A stretch of DNA of 64,000 bases from Glandiceps talaboti. Taxonomy: Eukaryota; Hemichordata; Enteropneusta; Spengelidae. Each line of letters starts with the position of its first letter. Positions within the stretch are counted from its first letter, which is position 1. Positions 1-10,400 of this stretch are shown here, piece by piece. The position numbers and the translations under genes were made by a program. Below the pieces are notes generated by a model. That model did no database searches. It saw only the letters and a list, made by a program, of their open reading frames with translations, and was not told where the DNA came from. The stretch is taken from positions 11,668,440 through 11,732,439 of the forward strand of contig NC_135571.1 of the NCBI RefSeq assembly GCF_964340395.1, in the 5' to 3' direction.

Positions 1-99
1 GGCCATTTTAATTATTTATAGGTGTATCTTTGTGCTACAGCCTGCATTTTTTTAATGTGCATGTCATTCAATAAAGAAGTGCGTTGCACAGAAAACATT

Positions 100-1458
100 C
101 TACTTACCAAATAGCTGTAGAGCTGTGATTGACTGAACCAGTATGTATCACTAGTACCCCCTATAGCTATAGAGCTGTTATTGACTGAACCAGTATGTAT
201 CACTAGTACCCCCTACATATAATAGCTATAGAGCTCTGATTGACTGAACCAATATGTATCACTAGTACCCCCTACATATAACAGCTATAGAGCTGTTATT
301 GACTGAACCAGTATGTATCACTAGTACCCCCTACATATAATAGCTATAGAGCTCTGATTGACTGAACCAGTATGTATCACTAGTACCCCCTACATATAAC
401 AGCTATAGAGCTGTTATTGACTGAACCAGTATGTATCACTAGTACCCCCTACATATAACAGCTATAGAGCTGTTATTGACTGAACCAGTATGTATCACTA
501 GTACCCCCTACATATAATAGCTATAGAGCTCTGATTGACTGAACCAATATGTATCACTAGTACCCCCTACATATAACAGCTATAGAGCTGTTATTGACTG
601 AACCAGTATGTATCACTAGTACCCCCTACATATAATAGCTATAGAGCTCTGATTGACTGAACCAGTATGTATCACTAGTACCCCCTACATATAACAGCTA
701 TAGAGCTGTTATTGACTGAACCAGTATGTATCACTAGTACCCCCTACATATAATAGCTATAGAGCTCTGATTGACTGAACCAGTATGTATCACTAGTACC
801 CCCTACATATAATAGCTATAGAGCTGTGATTGACTGAACCAGTATGTATCACTAGTACCCCCTACATATAATCTCTACACCCATACATACTGTGATTGAC
901 TGAACCAGTAGGTATCACTCGTACCCAACATTTAATCTCTACACCCATACATACTGTGATTGACTGAACCAGTATGTTTCACTAGTACCCAACATTTAAT
1001 CTCTACACCCATACATACTGTGATTGACTGAACCAGTATGTATCACTAGTACCCTACATATCATCTCTACACCCATACATGTGATTGACTGAACCAGTAT
1101 GTATCACTAGTACCCTACATTTAATCTCTACACCCATACATACTGTGATTGACTGAACCAGTATGTATCACTAGTACCCTACATTTAATCTCTACACCCA
1201 TACATGTGATTGACTGAACCAGTATGTATCACTAGTACCCTACATTTAATCTCTACACCCATACATGTGATTGACTGAACCAGTATGTATCACTAGTACC
1301 CTACATTTAATCTCTACACCCATACATGTGATTGACTGAACCAGTATGTATCACTAGTACCCCCTACATATAATAGCTATAGTGCTGTGACTGACTGAAC
1401 CAGTATGTATCACTAGTACCCCCTACATTTAATCTCTACACCCATACACAAATGAATT
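100..1458. repeat. Minisatellite, 59-60 bp unit, two interleaved unit types
   Basis: About 23 tandem units share the core GATTGACTGAACCAGTATGT followed by ATCACTAGTACCC. Spacing measured between successive cores is 59 bp. Type A units (about 128-870, and again near 1340-1430) end in an imperfect palindrome around AGCTATAGAGCT. Type B units (about 870-1340 and at the end) instead end with AATCTCTACACCCATACAT. A short ORF on the minus strand at 12-203 is only a product of the repeat. Confidence 0.95.
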
Positions 1459-1985
1459 TATTGTAAAATGCGGGATGGATGGGGAGGAGGAGGTACAGAG
1501 GTCACAAGCCACAATATCAAGTCAGGAGTCAGTCTTGTAGAAAGATCTGAATCTGTGCGCGGAAGGTTGTCGAAGATAAGCCAAAGGATGACAGTGCCTC
1601 TGGTCAGCAAGTCAATGATGGTCAAGGTTTTTCATCGGACATCCCTCCCTCAGGATCACTCATTACGATCCCTTTCTGCATCCCCCCCGGGCCCCCATTA
1701 TAATCACTTCACACCCTCTCTATATCCATTCATCCCTCCAGAATGTTATTGATGATTTATCATATCCTCTCCATTCATCCGATATGCCCCTCTATATTAC
1801 AACTCTCCAAGTCCCCTTTCTGCATACAAAGCCCCCCTCCAGTGTATGATTAATAACCATACTCATCCCATCCCTTCCCTTTCATCTGAATTGCCCCCAC
1901 CATTACACTTACTAAGTTTCCTTTCTACAACCAAAGGCCCCCTCCCCATCCACTCCAATATCATGTTATTGATAACTGTACTCAC
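1459..1985. other. No gene seen; pyrimidine-rich stretch
   Basis: This segment is rich in CCCCTCC-like runs. It probably belongs to the next intron of the minus-strand gene whose exon 2 ends at 1986. I see no convincing acceptor with a coding continuation on the minus strand. The plus-strand ORF at 1468-1752 has no recognisable content. Confidence 0.4.
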
Positions 1986-2240
1986 CACATCCCCTCCTTT
2001 CATCCAATGTATCTAAGTGGTGACTTAATTCTTCCCGTAATGGCATCACCAATCGTGTCAGCTGAGATTTCTTAGAAGTCCCTCTTGGGCTCCCATAGCC
2101 AGACCCACTTGGGCTACCATAGCCAGACCCACTTTGGCTAGCATAACCAGATGGATCAATGTACTCTTCAATCAGAAACTTAGGTGTCCCCTGACTTTGA
2201 ACTGAAGATGCTGACTGACTTTCATCTTGCAATTCTTGGT
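1986..2240 (-). CDS. Internal exon 2 of an unrecognised Ser/Gly-rich protein
   Basis: On the minus strand the exon is bounded by a TTTTTTGCAG acceptor and a strong GTGAGT donor, and it is open throughout (84 codons plus split codons). Its phase-1 start completes a GAC codon with the last base of exon 1 at 3312, so the two exons join in frame. The peptide has a Gln/Ser-rich start, an IEEYIDPSGY stretch, a short SGSGYGSP-type repeat and a basic-amphipathic segment (LTRLVMPLREEL). It exits in phase 1, so the gene continues at lower coordinates, possibly outside the window. No family recognised. Confidence 0.6.
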
Positions 2241-2931
2241 CTGCAAAAAACAACAATGGGTGGGTGTAACAAAAGTCTTCTTGAAAAATTGCACGTAAAG
2301 AGCTACAAGATGTATCATTGACACAGTGACAGTGTTGTCTAGTAACCATACATGTGATTATTCTATGATATCTCTCTTCACTGTATAGTCAAATGGATTT
2401 CTTTAGCACAGTATTCCGTTCTTCCCACCAATAGTGATAGTATAATGCTATTGGAACATTGATACAAATGTGATGATATTATCACATTCTCGTGTGACTT
2501 ACTTTAAGACTGGAGATTAAGTTTGTAGTAAGCTACAGATAATCACAAATACACGTGTGACGTTATCACTCTTTGTAATCATTCTTCTGTTTGTCAGCAG
2601 TGTACCCTCTAATGATATCCAAATTTTGTTGTTGTGAATCAAAACGAGCACTAGAAATTGTGTGCATCAGTGGTACATCAAATTGGCTTAGAGGACACAC
2701 TGGTCACCACATAGTAAGAGATAGGGGAACACCAAATTTTGGTATGTAACTAGAAACCGTGTGTCAGTGGTGTGTCAAATTGGCTAAGTAAGAGGGTACA
2801 CTGGCAGAAAACATTATTTAGAATTAACTACATTAGAAATGACACATACTACTTACTCGGTATATAATTAAAGCAATAGAAACACAATAATTGAGTGTTG
2901 CATATAGAAAAGTGCTTTTATTACTTTAGTG

Positions 2932-3292
2932 TTAAAATGGCCATATGGATGAGGATTGGGTTTTCATTTTAGATTTTTAATTTATAAAACAATTTTATTA
3001 TGGCTTCCTACTTGAAAAATCAATGTGAAACAACATATGCCAAGTCCTTGTTTGTAGTTCAATGCAAAAGCATTGATAATAAATTTGTGAAATGTTTGTT
3101 ATTGTAAGTATAACGACAAACATTTTTACACATTTTTTGCTTTTTGCAATGTATTAAGTGACTAATGCAGAGTTAGACAATATTGTTTCACAATGATTTA
3201 TCAAGCAGGAAGCCATGATGAAATTGTTTTATAAATTAAAAATCCAAAATAAATTCCAAATCCTCATCCACATGACCACTTTAGGGGTTGTA
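2932..3292. repeat. Fold-back (MITE-like) element in the intron of the minus-strand gene
   Basis: The arms are about 2932-3065 and 3150-3290 and are reverse complements of each other. Both contain TTTTTAATTTATAAAACAAT or its complement, and the match continues inward through the GGCTTCCT and GTGAAACAA blocks. The element is about 360 bp with an ~85 bp loop. It lies in the intron between the exons at 1986-2240 and 3312-3672, ending about 20 bp from the exon 1 donor. No coding capacity is seen, and the structure fits a non-autonomous inverted-repeat transposon. Confidence 0.7.
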
Positions 3293-3311
3293 TCATCCCA
3301 AACAAGTTTAC

Positions 3312-3672
3312 CTGATTTTTCATCACCTTCCACATCATGTTCGTCTGATTCTACAGTCTGTATTTCCACCTCCTCTTTTCCAGGTTCTTCCAACTCTAGC
3401 TGTCCAACTACTTGTAATTGACTCTCTCCAGAACAGGTAGACTTGGCCAAGCCATCTTCATTCTCACTATCTTGACTCTCCCCTCCACCTTCACTATCCT
3501 CCTCCCCGCTACTACCCTCAAGTTCAAAACTCGGTGGAACAAGCCCAAGGATGTTCAAAACCACATACTTGGTCTCATTTCTGAACTCTTCAGTTGCCAT
3601 AGCAACAAGATCCTCATTCAGTGTTGTCACGGCAACAGAGCCCTCATCCATCAGCTGGCCTTCATTTGACAT
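3312..3672 (-). CDS. First coding exon of an unrecognised acidic protein
   Basis: On the minus strand an ATG at 3670-3672 opens 120 codons, followed by a TCAG/GTAAAC donor at 3311/3310 (phase 1). Splicing to the exon at 1986-2240 restores a GAC codon. The first ~50 residues are mixed hydrophobic/acidic (start MSNEGQLMDEGSVAV). After that comes a strongly acidic, Glu/Ser/Asp-rich low-complexity stretch (about residues 51-120), probably disordered. I do not recognise the protein. The 5' position, consistent phase and matched splice sites support a real gene, but expression evidence is lacking. Confidence 0.6.
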
Positions 3673-4199
3673 TTTAAGAGGTTTTTTTTATCTGATTTTA
3701 TGATCAGTATGACTTGTGATACAACCAGTCAGCCATAAATTAAGTCTTTTTTTAAACATACAAATACCATTTTATTGGCATTCATTCCATTTTATTTTCT
3801 GTAAAACAAAATAAACAACACAATAAATGCAGGATTACATGTACTACTACCAAACAAGAATGACTGTACAGTTTCAATTAGGCAGCATGATCTTTTAATG
3901 AATCTCACACGTTTTTTTTTTTTATTTTTTTATAAAACAAAATACTGACACTGATAGCATCAATATAAAAATTTTATTTTTTAAGTCTACTCATCTCTGG
4001 ACATTTAGTTTGAAATAATTGTAGCTTCCCTGAAAAAACTAATATGAAATTAAAACACTGTCAGATATATTTTATGGCAACAGTTTACAGTTTATAATTA
4101 ATACCAGAACTATTTCTGAAATAAAAACTGATTATGTTTACTTTAGATATTATTCTCCAATATTTTTCTTTGTTCAGTAAGTGTTTTCCAGCCAAATGC
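3673..4199. other. Upstream region of the minus-strand gene, no gene seen
   Basis: AT-rich sequence that would contain the promoter/5' UTR of the minus-strand gene starting at 3672. Poly-T and poly-A runs occur, but no distinctive promoter element can be supported. Confidence 0.3.
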
Positions 4200-4450
4200 A
4201 GAAAAATATTGCAGAATATTATGATATAATTATACACGCACAGTAATACACAAAAATATTTGGGAGAGTAATGGCAATTTTGAACATTTTGACACATATT
4301 TCTAACATAGCAGAACCAGTGATGTAGATACACATTGTCGTGACATAGAACAACCAGAGTATATATTCTGTATTTTTTGTTGAAACCGATTCTTGCATGG
4401 TACAATTATTATTATTTCTGTTTGCTCTCTTTTCAAATAAACTACATGTA
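4200..4450 (-). repeat. Dispersed repeat family R1, copy 1 (reverse orientation)
   Basis: The reverse complement of this segment aligns with 56200-56420 and, in its second half, with 10130-10260. Shared blocks include ACCATGCA..TTCAACAAAAA, GTCTACGTCA-like, GATTCTGCT and TTCAAAATTG. The family is therefore present at least three times in this window. No coding capacity; probably a short non-autonomous element. Confidence 0.65.
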
Positions 4451-4799
4451 TGTATCATTTACATTAGTTTTTGGGATGTTATTGCCATGGCTACTAAGGT
4501 ACTTTTTAATGTTCCAAGCATTTATGCACAAATAACCACACATTTGTAGAGATGATAAAGTTATTTAATGTCCACCCTTCTTTCTATTCTTTTTAAATTC
4601 AAGACGGTACAAAATTTATAATATTTATTGTAAAAATGAAAGTCTAAAAAAAATATGTGTGCATCAAATCTGTTTCTGATCATTTGAGGGACTCTGATTT
4701 CATTATCATTATATCCTATGTGAAGTGATTTTGTTATAGGACACACTGATTTTGTAAATAGCTTTATTTCCTACACTGGTGTTAGTCTGAAACTCAACA

Positions 4800-5040
4800 T
4801 TATATGCAAAATTGATTTTTGAATTGATTTGAATTGAAATTTATTTCATTAGAACTTATACAGATTATACAGATATTGAATAAATATATAGAAATGAAAG
4901 AGAAAAAAAATACAATGTCTAGGGACAAAATAAAATTCTGGTGAGGACCAAGGACAGTAGTTCTTTCTGAACTAATCGAGGTCCAAGGCCCTGACTGACA
5001 TGCTTAGTATAATGTATTGCTGGTTACGCTGTTATAAAAA
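4800..5040 (-). mobile_element. Possible 3' end of a LINE (minus strand)
   Basis: Read on the minus strand, this segment ends in AATAAATTTCAATTCAAATC, a tail typical of the 3' untranslated end of some non-LTR elements. There is no coding sequence to confirm it. It could equally be ordinary AT-rich spacer. Confidence 0.3.
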
Positions 5041-5044
5041 ACAA

Positions 5045-5047
<3 letters not shown>

Positions 5048-5096
<49 letters not shown>

Positions 5097-5118
5097 TATT
5101 ATTATTATTATTATTAAA
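5048..5118. repeat. Microsatellites (CA)n, (TA)n, (TTA)n
   Basis: A (CA)n run is followed by short (TA)n and (TTA)n runs. On the minus strand the TAA repeats directly follow an AATAAA-like motif, so the (TTA)n part is best read as the 3' tail of the adjacent LINE. Confidence 0.9.
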
Positions 5119-5261
5119 CTTTATTTCGGGAAAGAAAAGAACGCAAACACGCTCAAAAACATCCCATAGATAAAAACTATACATAAAAAACGGCAATTTA
5201 AAACAAGTAAGACTTTAAAAAGACAATCTGACAAATACACACATGAACAAGTAAAAAGCAT

Positions 5262-8090
5262 TTAAAAATACAACAAATCTCTATACAGTGTATGAATCCC
5301 CGAATAGAGGATTGTATCGGAATTTAGCACTGCTGCAATTAAACTATTTTGACTGTTTTCGATACGTTTAAAAAAGTTGTACATCAATTTACGTCTTAGC
5401 GCCGCAAAAGTGGGGACTGTGTGCTGCACAAACATACAACTGGCACTGCAGTCACGTGAGTAGCCCATCAGAATGCGAAACGCATTGTTGTATCCAACTC
5501 TAAGGTTGTTAATGCATTTCTTGTTGTACAATGACCACAGCTGTGAGCAGTACATATTCGAGCAAAAAGTTCTAAATAATGTAGCCTTAACCTCAATTGT
5601 ACAGTGTGGAAATTTACGGAGTAACATGTTGGCTTGGCTGTAAAAACATTTCATTTGGCGCTTGATTGCACTATCATCATACATAGAGTCTGTCAAAGTA
5701 TAACCCAAGTAAGAATGTTCATGAACAATACTAAGTGGTTTATCTCCAACACGGACTGAAGGTAAACATTCAACTCTAATTAAACATTTACGAGGCATAA
5801 AATAAATACATTTCGACTTCTTTGGGTGGAAAATAATGTCGTGGTCAACACCATACATTTCACAGATAGATACAAGAGAGCGTAGACCTGCAATTGATGG
5901 ACATATAAGAGCTAAGTCATCAGCATACATAAGATGGTTTATCATTCGGCCACCAATATTGCAGCCCTTATAACATGACTTCAGCTGACTACTAAGATCA
6001 TCCATATAAACGTTAAACAGGTAAGGGGAAAGAATGCTACCTTGCCGAACGCCATTCCCAACAGAAAACAGTGACGACCTAGCCCCACCCCATTGCGTGA
6101 AGAAACGTTGCGTGCGATACCAGACCAATAATATACGAACAACATATTTTGGAATGCCCCGGTGAATGAGTTTCTTAAAAAGTAACCAATGATTGACTCG
6201 GTCGAAAGCTTTCGTTGCATCTAAGAAGCAAACATAAACAGGACTATTGTAATTATGATAGTAATTAATCGTTTCCTTAAGCAAGTAAATGCAGAGATCA
6301 GTGGAATGACCTTGTTTGAAACCAAACTGATAATCTTCGGTCGTGAGATTTGCTTTACAACGATCAAGAATGATAGATTCCAGGATTTTTGAAGCGGCAG
6401 TAGAGATGGCGATAGGTCTATAGTTGTCTTTGCTAGTCAGATCACCCGTTTTGTCCTTAACAAGTGGTACGATTATGGTCGTCATGAAGCTATTGGGCAG
6501 ATATCCATGCGACAGCATAGAGGAAAGAACAAGAGCTAACATAATGTGAAGTCTGTGGCTAGCATATTTAAAATGTTCACAAGAGAGGTCGTCAGCACCA
6601 GCAGCTTTACCATTTGGAAGACTGTTAATCGAGTGAGAAACCTCAGCACTGCTGATAGAAAAATTAATATCTGAGTTGTCAGGTGAATGCACCCAAGATT
6701 TAACCGAGTCCTCGTGATCATTGCTGTTCACGGAAGAGAGTAACGATGCATAGTGGTCTTTCCACATATTAGCAATGCTTTCCTGTCCTGAACAACTTCC
6801 GACTGTTGATGCGAGGGGAGGAGTGCAGTTGACGGAGCGAACCTGAGTCCAGAAGCGGTTATAGTCATTTTTACTCAGGGATGTTGCTAGACTGTTTGCA
6901 CGTGCCACTTTCTCATTACGTCTACATATACGAAATGCATGCTTAAAATTGGCACGAGCCTTGCTCATAATGCTATAAATTGGACCAGTTCTTGGTTTTC
7001 CATTACCCACCCATAACTTAAAGGCATTTCTTGAGTTGTCATGCGCTTCCTTCACGTAATCATTCCAGCCAGGAACCGAGGGTACATAGTTGCCATTTCT
7101 ATTGTTAAAACATTCCGTTGATGCATTTGATAAAGCTTGGGTAATGTCACGGTAGAAGAGATTGATACTATCCTTGTGATGACAAGAATCACAATGAGAA
7201 TCACGGCACAACAAAGCATGAGATGGAATGGTAATCCGTCGAAGAAATTTGTCCGAAACAGAGTTAAACTTCCGTATATGATTGTCTTTGACTTTATTCC
7301 ATTGTATTCGATTACCAGCCGGTTTATTGTTGGTATTAATATTTGTGACCCCTATGTTACTATCTAGAGATGGGAGATTATCAATAGCAACAGTGACTGA
7401 CAAAGGAAGATGATCTGAGGCAAGGTAATCCAAAAGAACTGCAATCGATTGTATGGAAGCATGAGCAGAAGTGGTTGACACACAGTGATCTAACCATGAC
7501 GTTGAGTTATGAGCATCACTGACGTACGTAAATTGATTGTTCAGAATAGTACAGTCAGAGAGAATAAATTTATGGTCTGTGCAAAAGGAATTTAATTCTC
7601 TACCAAAAGGTTTGTTGGGATCTGCATTCCAATCTCCAATTACAAATACACTGTTACACTCACTAGACTCAATAATATTGTTGATCTTAGACAAGTAGTT
7701 TACATATGTATGGAAATTGTCTTCACAATCGGTGGGCATGTAAACGCAAAGTATGAGGCAGTTTTTATTATCGTAACGAAGTTGCAATCCTATCAATCTA
7801 TCGTCGTCATAAAAACATAGTTTGGGATGAGCAATTTGCGTCAGAGATTTTCTCCACAGAATTCCCACTCCACCATACGGCCTACCAATTCTTATGCCAG
7901 CATCGTCTTTTAAAGCCGTCGTACCAGAGGCATAAAATTGTTCATTGATCTTGGACAGTAGAGGGAGTTCACTCTTAGATAACCAGTGTTCTTGTACAAG
8001 GATAATATCATGATTATCACAGAGGCTATTCACTGCTGTAGCAGCCGACTTAATACCGCGACAATTATAAGAAGCAATGCGGACTGCCAT
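5262..8090 (-). CDS. LINE ORF2: endonuclease/reverse transcriptase, intact
   Basis: This 942-aa protein would nick target DNA and prime reverse transcription of the element's RNA. Residues 1-235 form an APE-like endonuclease, with NCRG (9-12), QEHW (33-36), GDWNAD (152-157), WLDH (199-202) and the SDH motif (225-227). The reverse transcriptase covers about 530-800, with YRPIAIS, FLDATKAFD (622-630), RQGSILSP and the catalytic YADD (722-725). All key residues are present. The ATG follows directly after the TAG that ends ORF1 in the same frame, which suggests termination-reinitiation. No frameshift or stop is seen. The family is CR1/L2-like, but the exact clade is uncertain. Confidence 0.93.
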   Translation of the reverse strand: MAVRIASYNCRGIKSAATAVNSLCDNHDIILVQEHWLSKSELPLLSKINEQFYASGTTALKDDAGIRIGRPYGGVGILWRKSLTQIAHPKLCFYDDDRLIGLQLRYDNKNCLILCVYMPTDCEDNFHTYVNYLSKINNIIESSECNSVFVIGDWNADPNKPFGRELNSFCTDHKFILSDCTILNNQFTYVSDAHNSTSWLDHCVSTTSAHASIQSIAVLLDYLASDHLPLSVTVAIDNLPSLDSNIGVTNINTNNKPAGNRIQWNKVKDNHIRKFNSVSDKFLRRITIPSHALLCRDSHCDSCHHKDSINLFYRDITQALSNASTECFNNRNGNYVPSVPGWNDYVKEAHDNSRNAFKLWVGNGKPRTGPIYSIMSKARANFKHAFRICRRNEKVARANSLATSLSKNDYNRFWTQVRSVNCTPPLASTVGSCSGQESIANMWKDHYASLLSSVNSNDHEDSVKSWVHSPDNSDINFSISSAEVSHSINSLPNGKAAGADDLSCEHFKYASHRLHIMLALVLSSMLSHGYLPNSFMTTIIVPLVKDKTGDLTSKDNYRPIAISTAASKILESIILDRCKANLTTEDYQFGFKQGHSTDLCIYLLKETINYYHNYNSPVYVCFLDATKAFDRVNHWLLFKKLIHRGIPKYVVRILLVWYRTQRFFTQWGGARSSLFSVGNGVRQGSILSPYLFNVYMDDLSSQLKSCYKGCNIGGRMINHLMYADDLALICPSIAGLRSLVSICEMYGVDHDIIFHPKKSKCIYFMPRKCLIRVECLPSVRVGDKPLSIVHEHSYLGYTLTDSMYDDSAIKRQMKCFYSQANMLLRKFPHCTIEVKATLFRTFCSNMYCSQLWSLYNKKCINNLRVGYNNAFRILMGYSRDCSASCMFVQHTVPTFAALRRKLMYNFFKRIENSQNSLIAAVLNSDTILYSGIHTLYRDLLYF

Positions 8091-8315
8091 CTAACTAGAT
8101 TTTGTTTGATAATATTTTCTCACGAGAGCACCAGTAGGCCAAACAGAAGCATCTAATAGTTTAGTGAACTGATCATGTGGTACTTCTACAACAAAGGAGG
8201 CATAGGTATCATATTTAGTATTCAACCTTTCACATTTGGATTCAATATTAGTTTTATTTCTGACATACTTTGCAACAGCTTGATTAGACGTGGTAGGGAG
8301 CAGTCTGCTTACAGT
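8091..8315 (-). pseudogene. C-terminal remnant of LINE ORF1
   Basis: About 70 codons in frame with ORF2 end in TAG at 8091-8093. The peptide has the ending typical of ORF1 proteins of these elements, with SFVVEVP and LLDASVWPTGALVRKYY segments. Upstream the frame runs into a (TA)n tract that is translated as Ile-Tyr repeats, so the rest of ORF1 is missing. The remnant marks a 5' truncation or a microsatellite expansion inside ORF1. Confidence 0.7.
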
Positions 8316-8316
8316 C

Positions 8317-8318
8317 TG

Positions 8319-8402
<84 letters not shown>
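8317..8402. repeat. (TA)n microsatellite
   Basis: About 43 TA units sit exactly at the broken 5' edge of the LINE. Confidence 0.97.
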
Positions 8403-8406
<4 letters not shown>

Positions 8407-8989
8407 AATGTATGTTGAAAAGGTATAAAAACATCATGAAATACAGTTCTGAGTTCTGAGTTCAGAGTATAACTTAAAGGCAGACAAGACAAAAGTGAAA
8501 TTCATCTTCTACACTATTTTATAAAATCAAAGCCAGTGAATTATATTACTTCACATTAGTTTGTTATTTTCACTACTAGCATTACCTTTCCCACACCACT
8601 AAAATAAAATATCACTTTGTTATACATGTAAGGTAGATTCTAAATTGTAATACTGAGATTTGTAGAAAACCACAGTCACGTACATAGAACTTGTCTGACA
8701 AACCTATTTAAGCATTAATAAACATAGTTGGCCTTTCTAATACAAACATCTGTCAATGGCGTCATTTAAAGTGGCTATGTCTTCAGTGACATGCATATTA
8801 ATGACATTCACGCACTACTGAGAATGTGTGGATTTCAATACTGACCTTTGGAAGGACAGATTTGTGACTAATCTGTGATAAATTGAGGCCATTTTTCTTG
8901 TCAAAGACAGTTCTGATATTCACTATAATATACATTATAGAGACATTGTAGATGCTAAAGTGTATTTAACTCTCTGCCTATGAATATTT
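8403..8989. other. No gene seen
   Basis: AT-rich spacer between the LINE and the 50-bp tandem array. No ORF with recognisable content, RNA gene or clear repeat. Confidence 0.4.
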
Positions 8990-9004
8990 CTTCAGCATTT
9001 TTAA

Positions 9005-9500
9005 CAGTCTAGAGGCTATCCATTGGGTTTGAATCTGAAGATCTCTTTACCCCACAGTCTAGAGGCTATCTGTTGGGTTTGAATCTGGAGATATCTTTAC
9101 CCCATAGTCTAGAGGCTATCCATTTGGTTTGAATCTGAAGATCTCTTTACCCATTAGTCTAGAGGCTATCCATTGGGTTTGAATCTGAAGATATCTTTAC
9201 CCCACAGCCTAGAGGCTAACCATTGGGTTTGAATCTGGAGATCTCTTCACCCCAGTCTAGAGGCTATCCATTAGGTTTGAATCTGGAGATCTCTTTACCC
9301 TACAGTCTAGCGGCTATCTGTTGGGTTTGAATCTGAAGATCTCTTTACCCACACCACAGTCTAGAGGCTATCCATTAGGTTTGAATCTGAAGATATCTTT
9401 ACCCCACAGTCTAGAGGCTATCCATTGGGTTTGATCTGAAGATCTCTTTAACTCAAAGATATTCAGATTCAAACCCAATGGATAGATTCTAGACCACTTT
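9005..9500. repeat. Tandem array of a ~50-bp unit ending in one inverted unit
   Basis: About nine head-to-tail copies carry CAGTCTAGAGGCTATCCATT, GGGTTTGAATCTGAAGAT and CTCTTTACCCC. The last ~45 bp (about 9453-9497) read AAGATATTCAGATTCAAACC, then CAATGGATAGATTCTAGA. This is the reverse complement of the unit, so the array terminates in a small hairpin. Confidence 0.9.
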
Positions 9501-9654
9501 CAAAATAATTCTAGCTGCGAAAAGATTCCACCAAAGTCTTGAATGTTAAAACCATACAATACTGCACACAATTTTGGGAATAATTAATAAACAACACACA
9601 TCACATTATACCATGCATAAGCCAAAAATCTGGTCGTTCTACGTCACAACAATG

Positions 9655-10115
9655 CAAATATACATGACAGATTTTTACATTAGCGGTTTAAGTGCAACTT
9701 TCCCAACTTGGTGAGCCAGCAAGTCGGGTGTCATAAAAATTGTTTGCATTACTAAAGCTCAGTATTTTATTTAAGGGCGGTAAGTAGGTAAAATCTACCG
9801 GGGTTCCCCACCAAAATTATGATACATTGCATGGGAAGCACTACCAGTTTTACCTCTTTCCCCCTTTCTGTTACCGGGGTTCCCAAACCTCAGCAAAAAC
9901 ACTGAAGCTATTTGCAATGTCACCGATAATGGGTCAGTAAAACTGATAGCAACTGATATGACATTAGGGGCTTCACACTTAGATATTGAGCTTAGCTTTG
10001 CCTGATGTGTTATGTAATAGTGCTTTATCACATTTGTAAATATTGCCAACAAACATTCAGTGATAAGACAGATAAGAAACCCCACTTCCTTAGTTAATGG
10101 CTCGATTCTGTAATG
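9655..10115 (+). repeat. Dispersed repeat family R2, copy 1
   Basis: Aligns with 15805-16125 in direct orientation. Shared blocks include GCAACTTTCC..CTTGGTGA, CCAGCAAGT, AACTGATATGACATTAGG, CACACTTAGATATTGAGCTT and GTTAATGGCTCGATTCTGTA. Copy 1 carries an extra ~120-bp insertion (about 9750-9900) with two CCGGGGTTCCC motifs. The minus-strand ORF at 9795-10085 is incidental. Confidence 0.8.
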
Positions 10116-10119
10116 ATGT

Positions 10120-10400
10120 CATGCCATCATCACACGTCTACATCATTGATTCTGCTATGTTCTAAATATGAGTCAAAATGCTCAAAATTGCCATTAATTT
10201 CCTGGATTTTCTTATATTTACTGGCGTTGGTATAATTATACTATTCTTCGATATCTTTCTCATTCAGCCAGACAATACTCATGACCTAGGGTTGTCACTT
10301 CTCGCCTAGGGACTCATAGCAACAAGGGCCCCTTAGGTCACTCATATTTTCCTTGGCTGAATGAAAAAAATAACATCTCATTGTAATTTGCATAATTACC
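10120..10400 (+). repeat. Dispersed repeat family R1, copy 2
   Basis: Aligns with 56310-56590: GTCTACATCA..GATTCTGCT, TCAAAATTG, then a TATAATTATA block and an internal imperfect inverted repeat bounded by CATTCAGCCA and TGGCTGAATG. The internal palindrome suggests a MITE-like element. Confidence 0.65.

Larger units (their letters stand above)
5092..8316 (-). mobile_element. Non-LTR retrotransposon (CR1/L2-like LINE), 5' truncated or interrupted
   Basis: The element runs on the minus strand: the C-terminal end of ORF1 (8315-8091), an intact ORF2 (8090-5262), a short 3' UTR, an AATAAAGTTT motif and a (TAA)n tail near 5092-5118. A microsatellite 3' tail of this kind is characteristic of CR1/L2-type LINEs. 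ORF1 is cut off by a (TA)n tract at about 8317, so the copy cannot encode a full ORF1. The uninterrupted 942-codon ORF2 points to a recent insertion. Confidence 0.85.

Noticed and set aside
1468-1752. 94-aa ORF after the minisatellite
   Set aside because: No start context, motif, or splice support; pyrimidine-rich spacer.
9005-9450. CRISPR-like regularly spaced repeats
   Set aside because: Units are contiguous tandem copies without unique spacers, in a eukaryotic genome.
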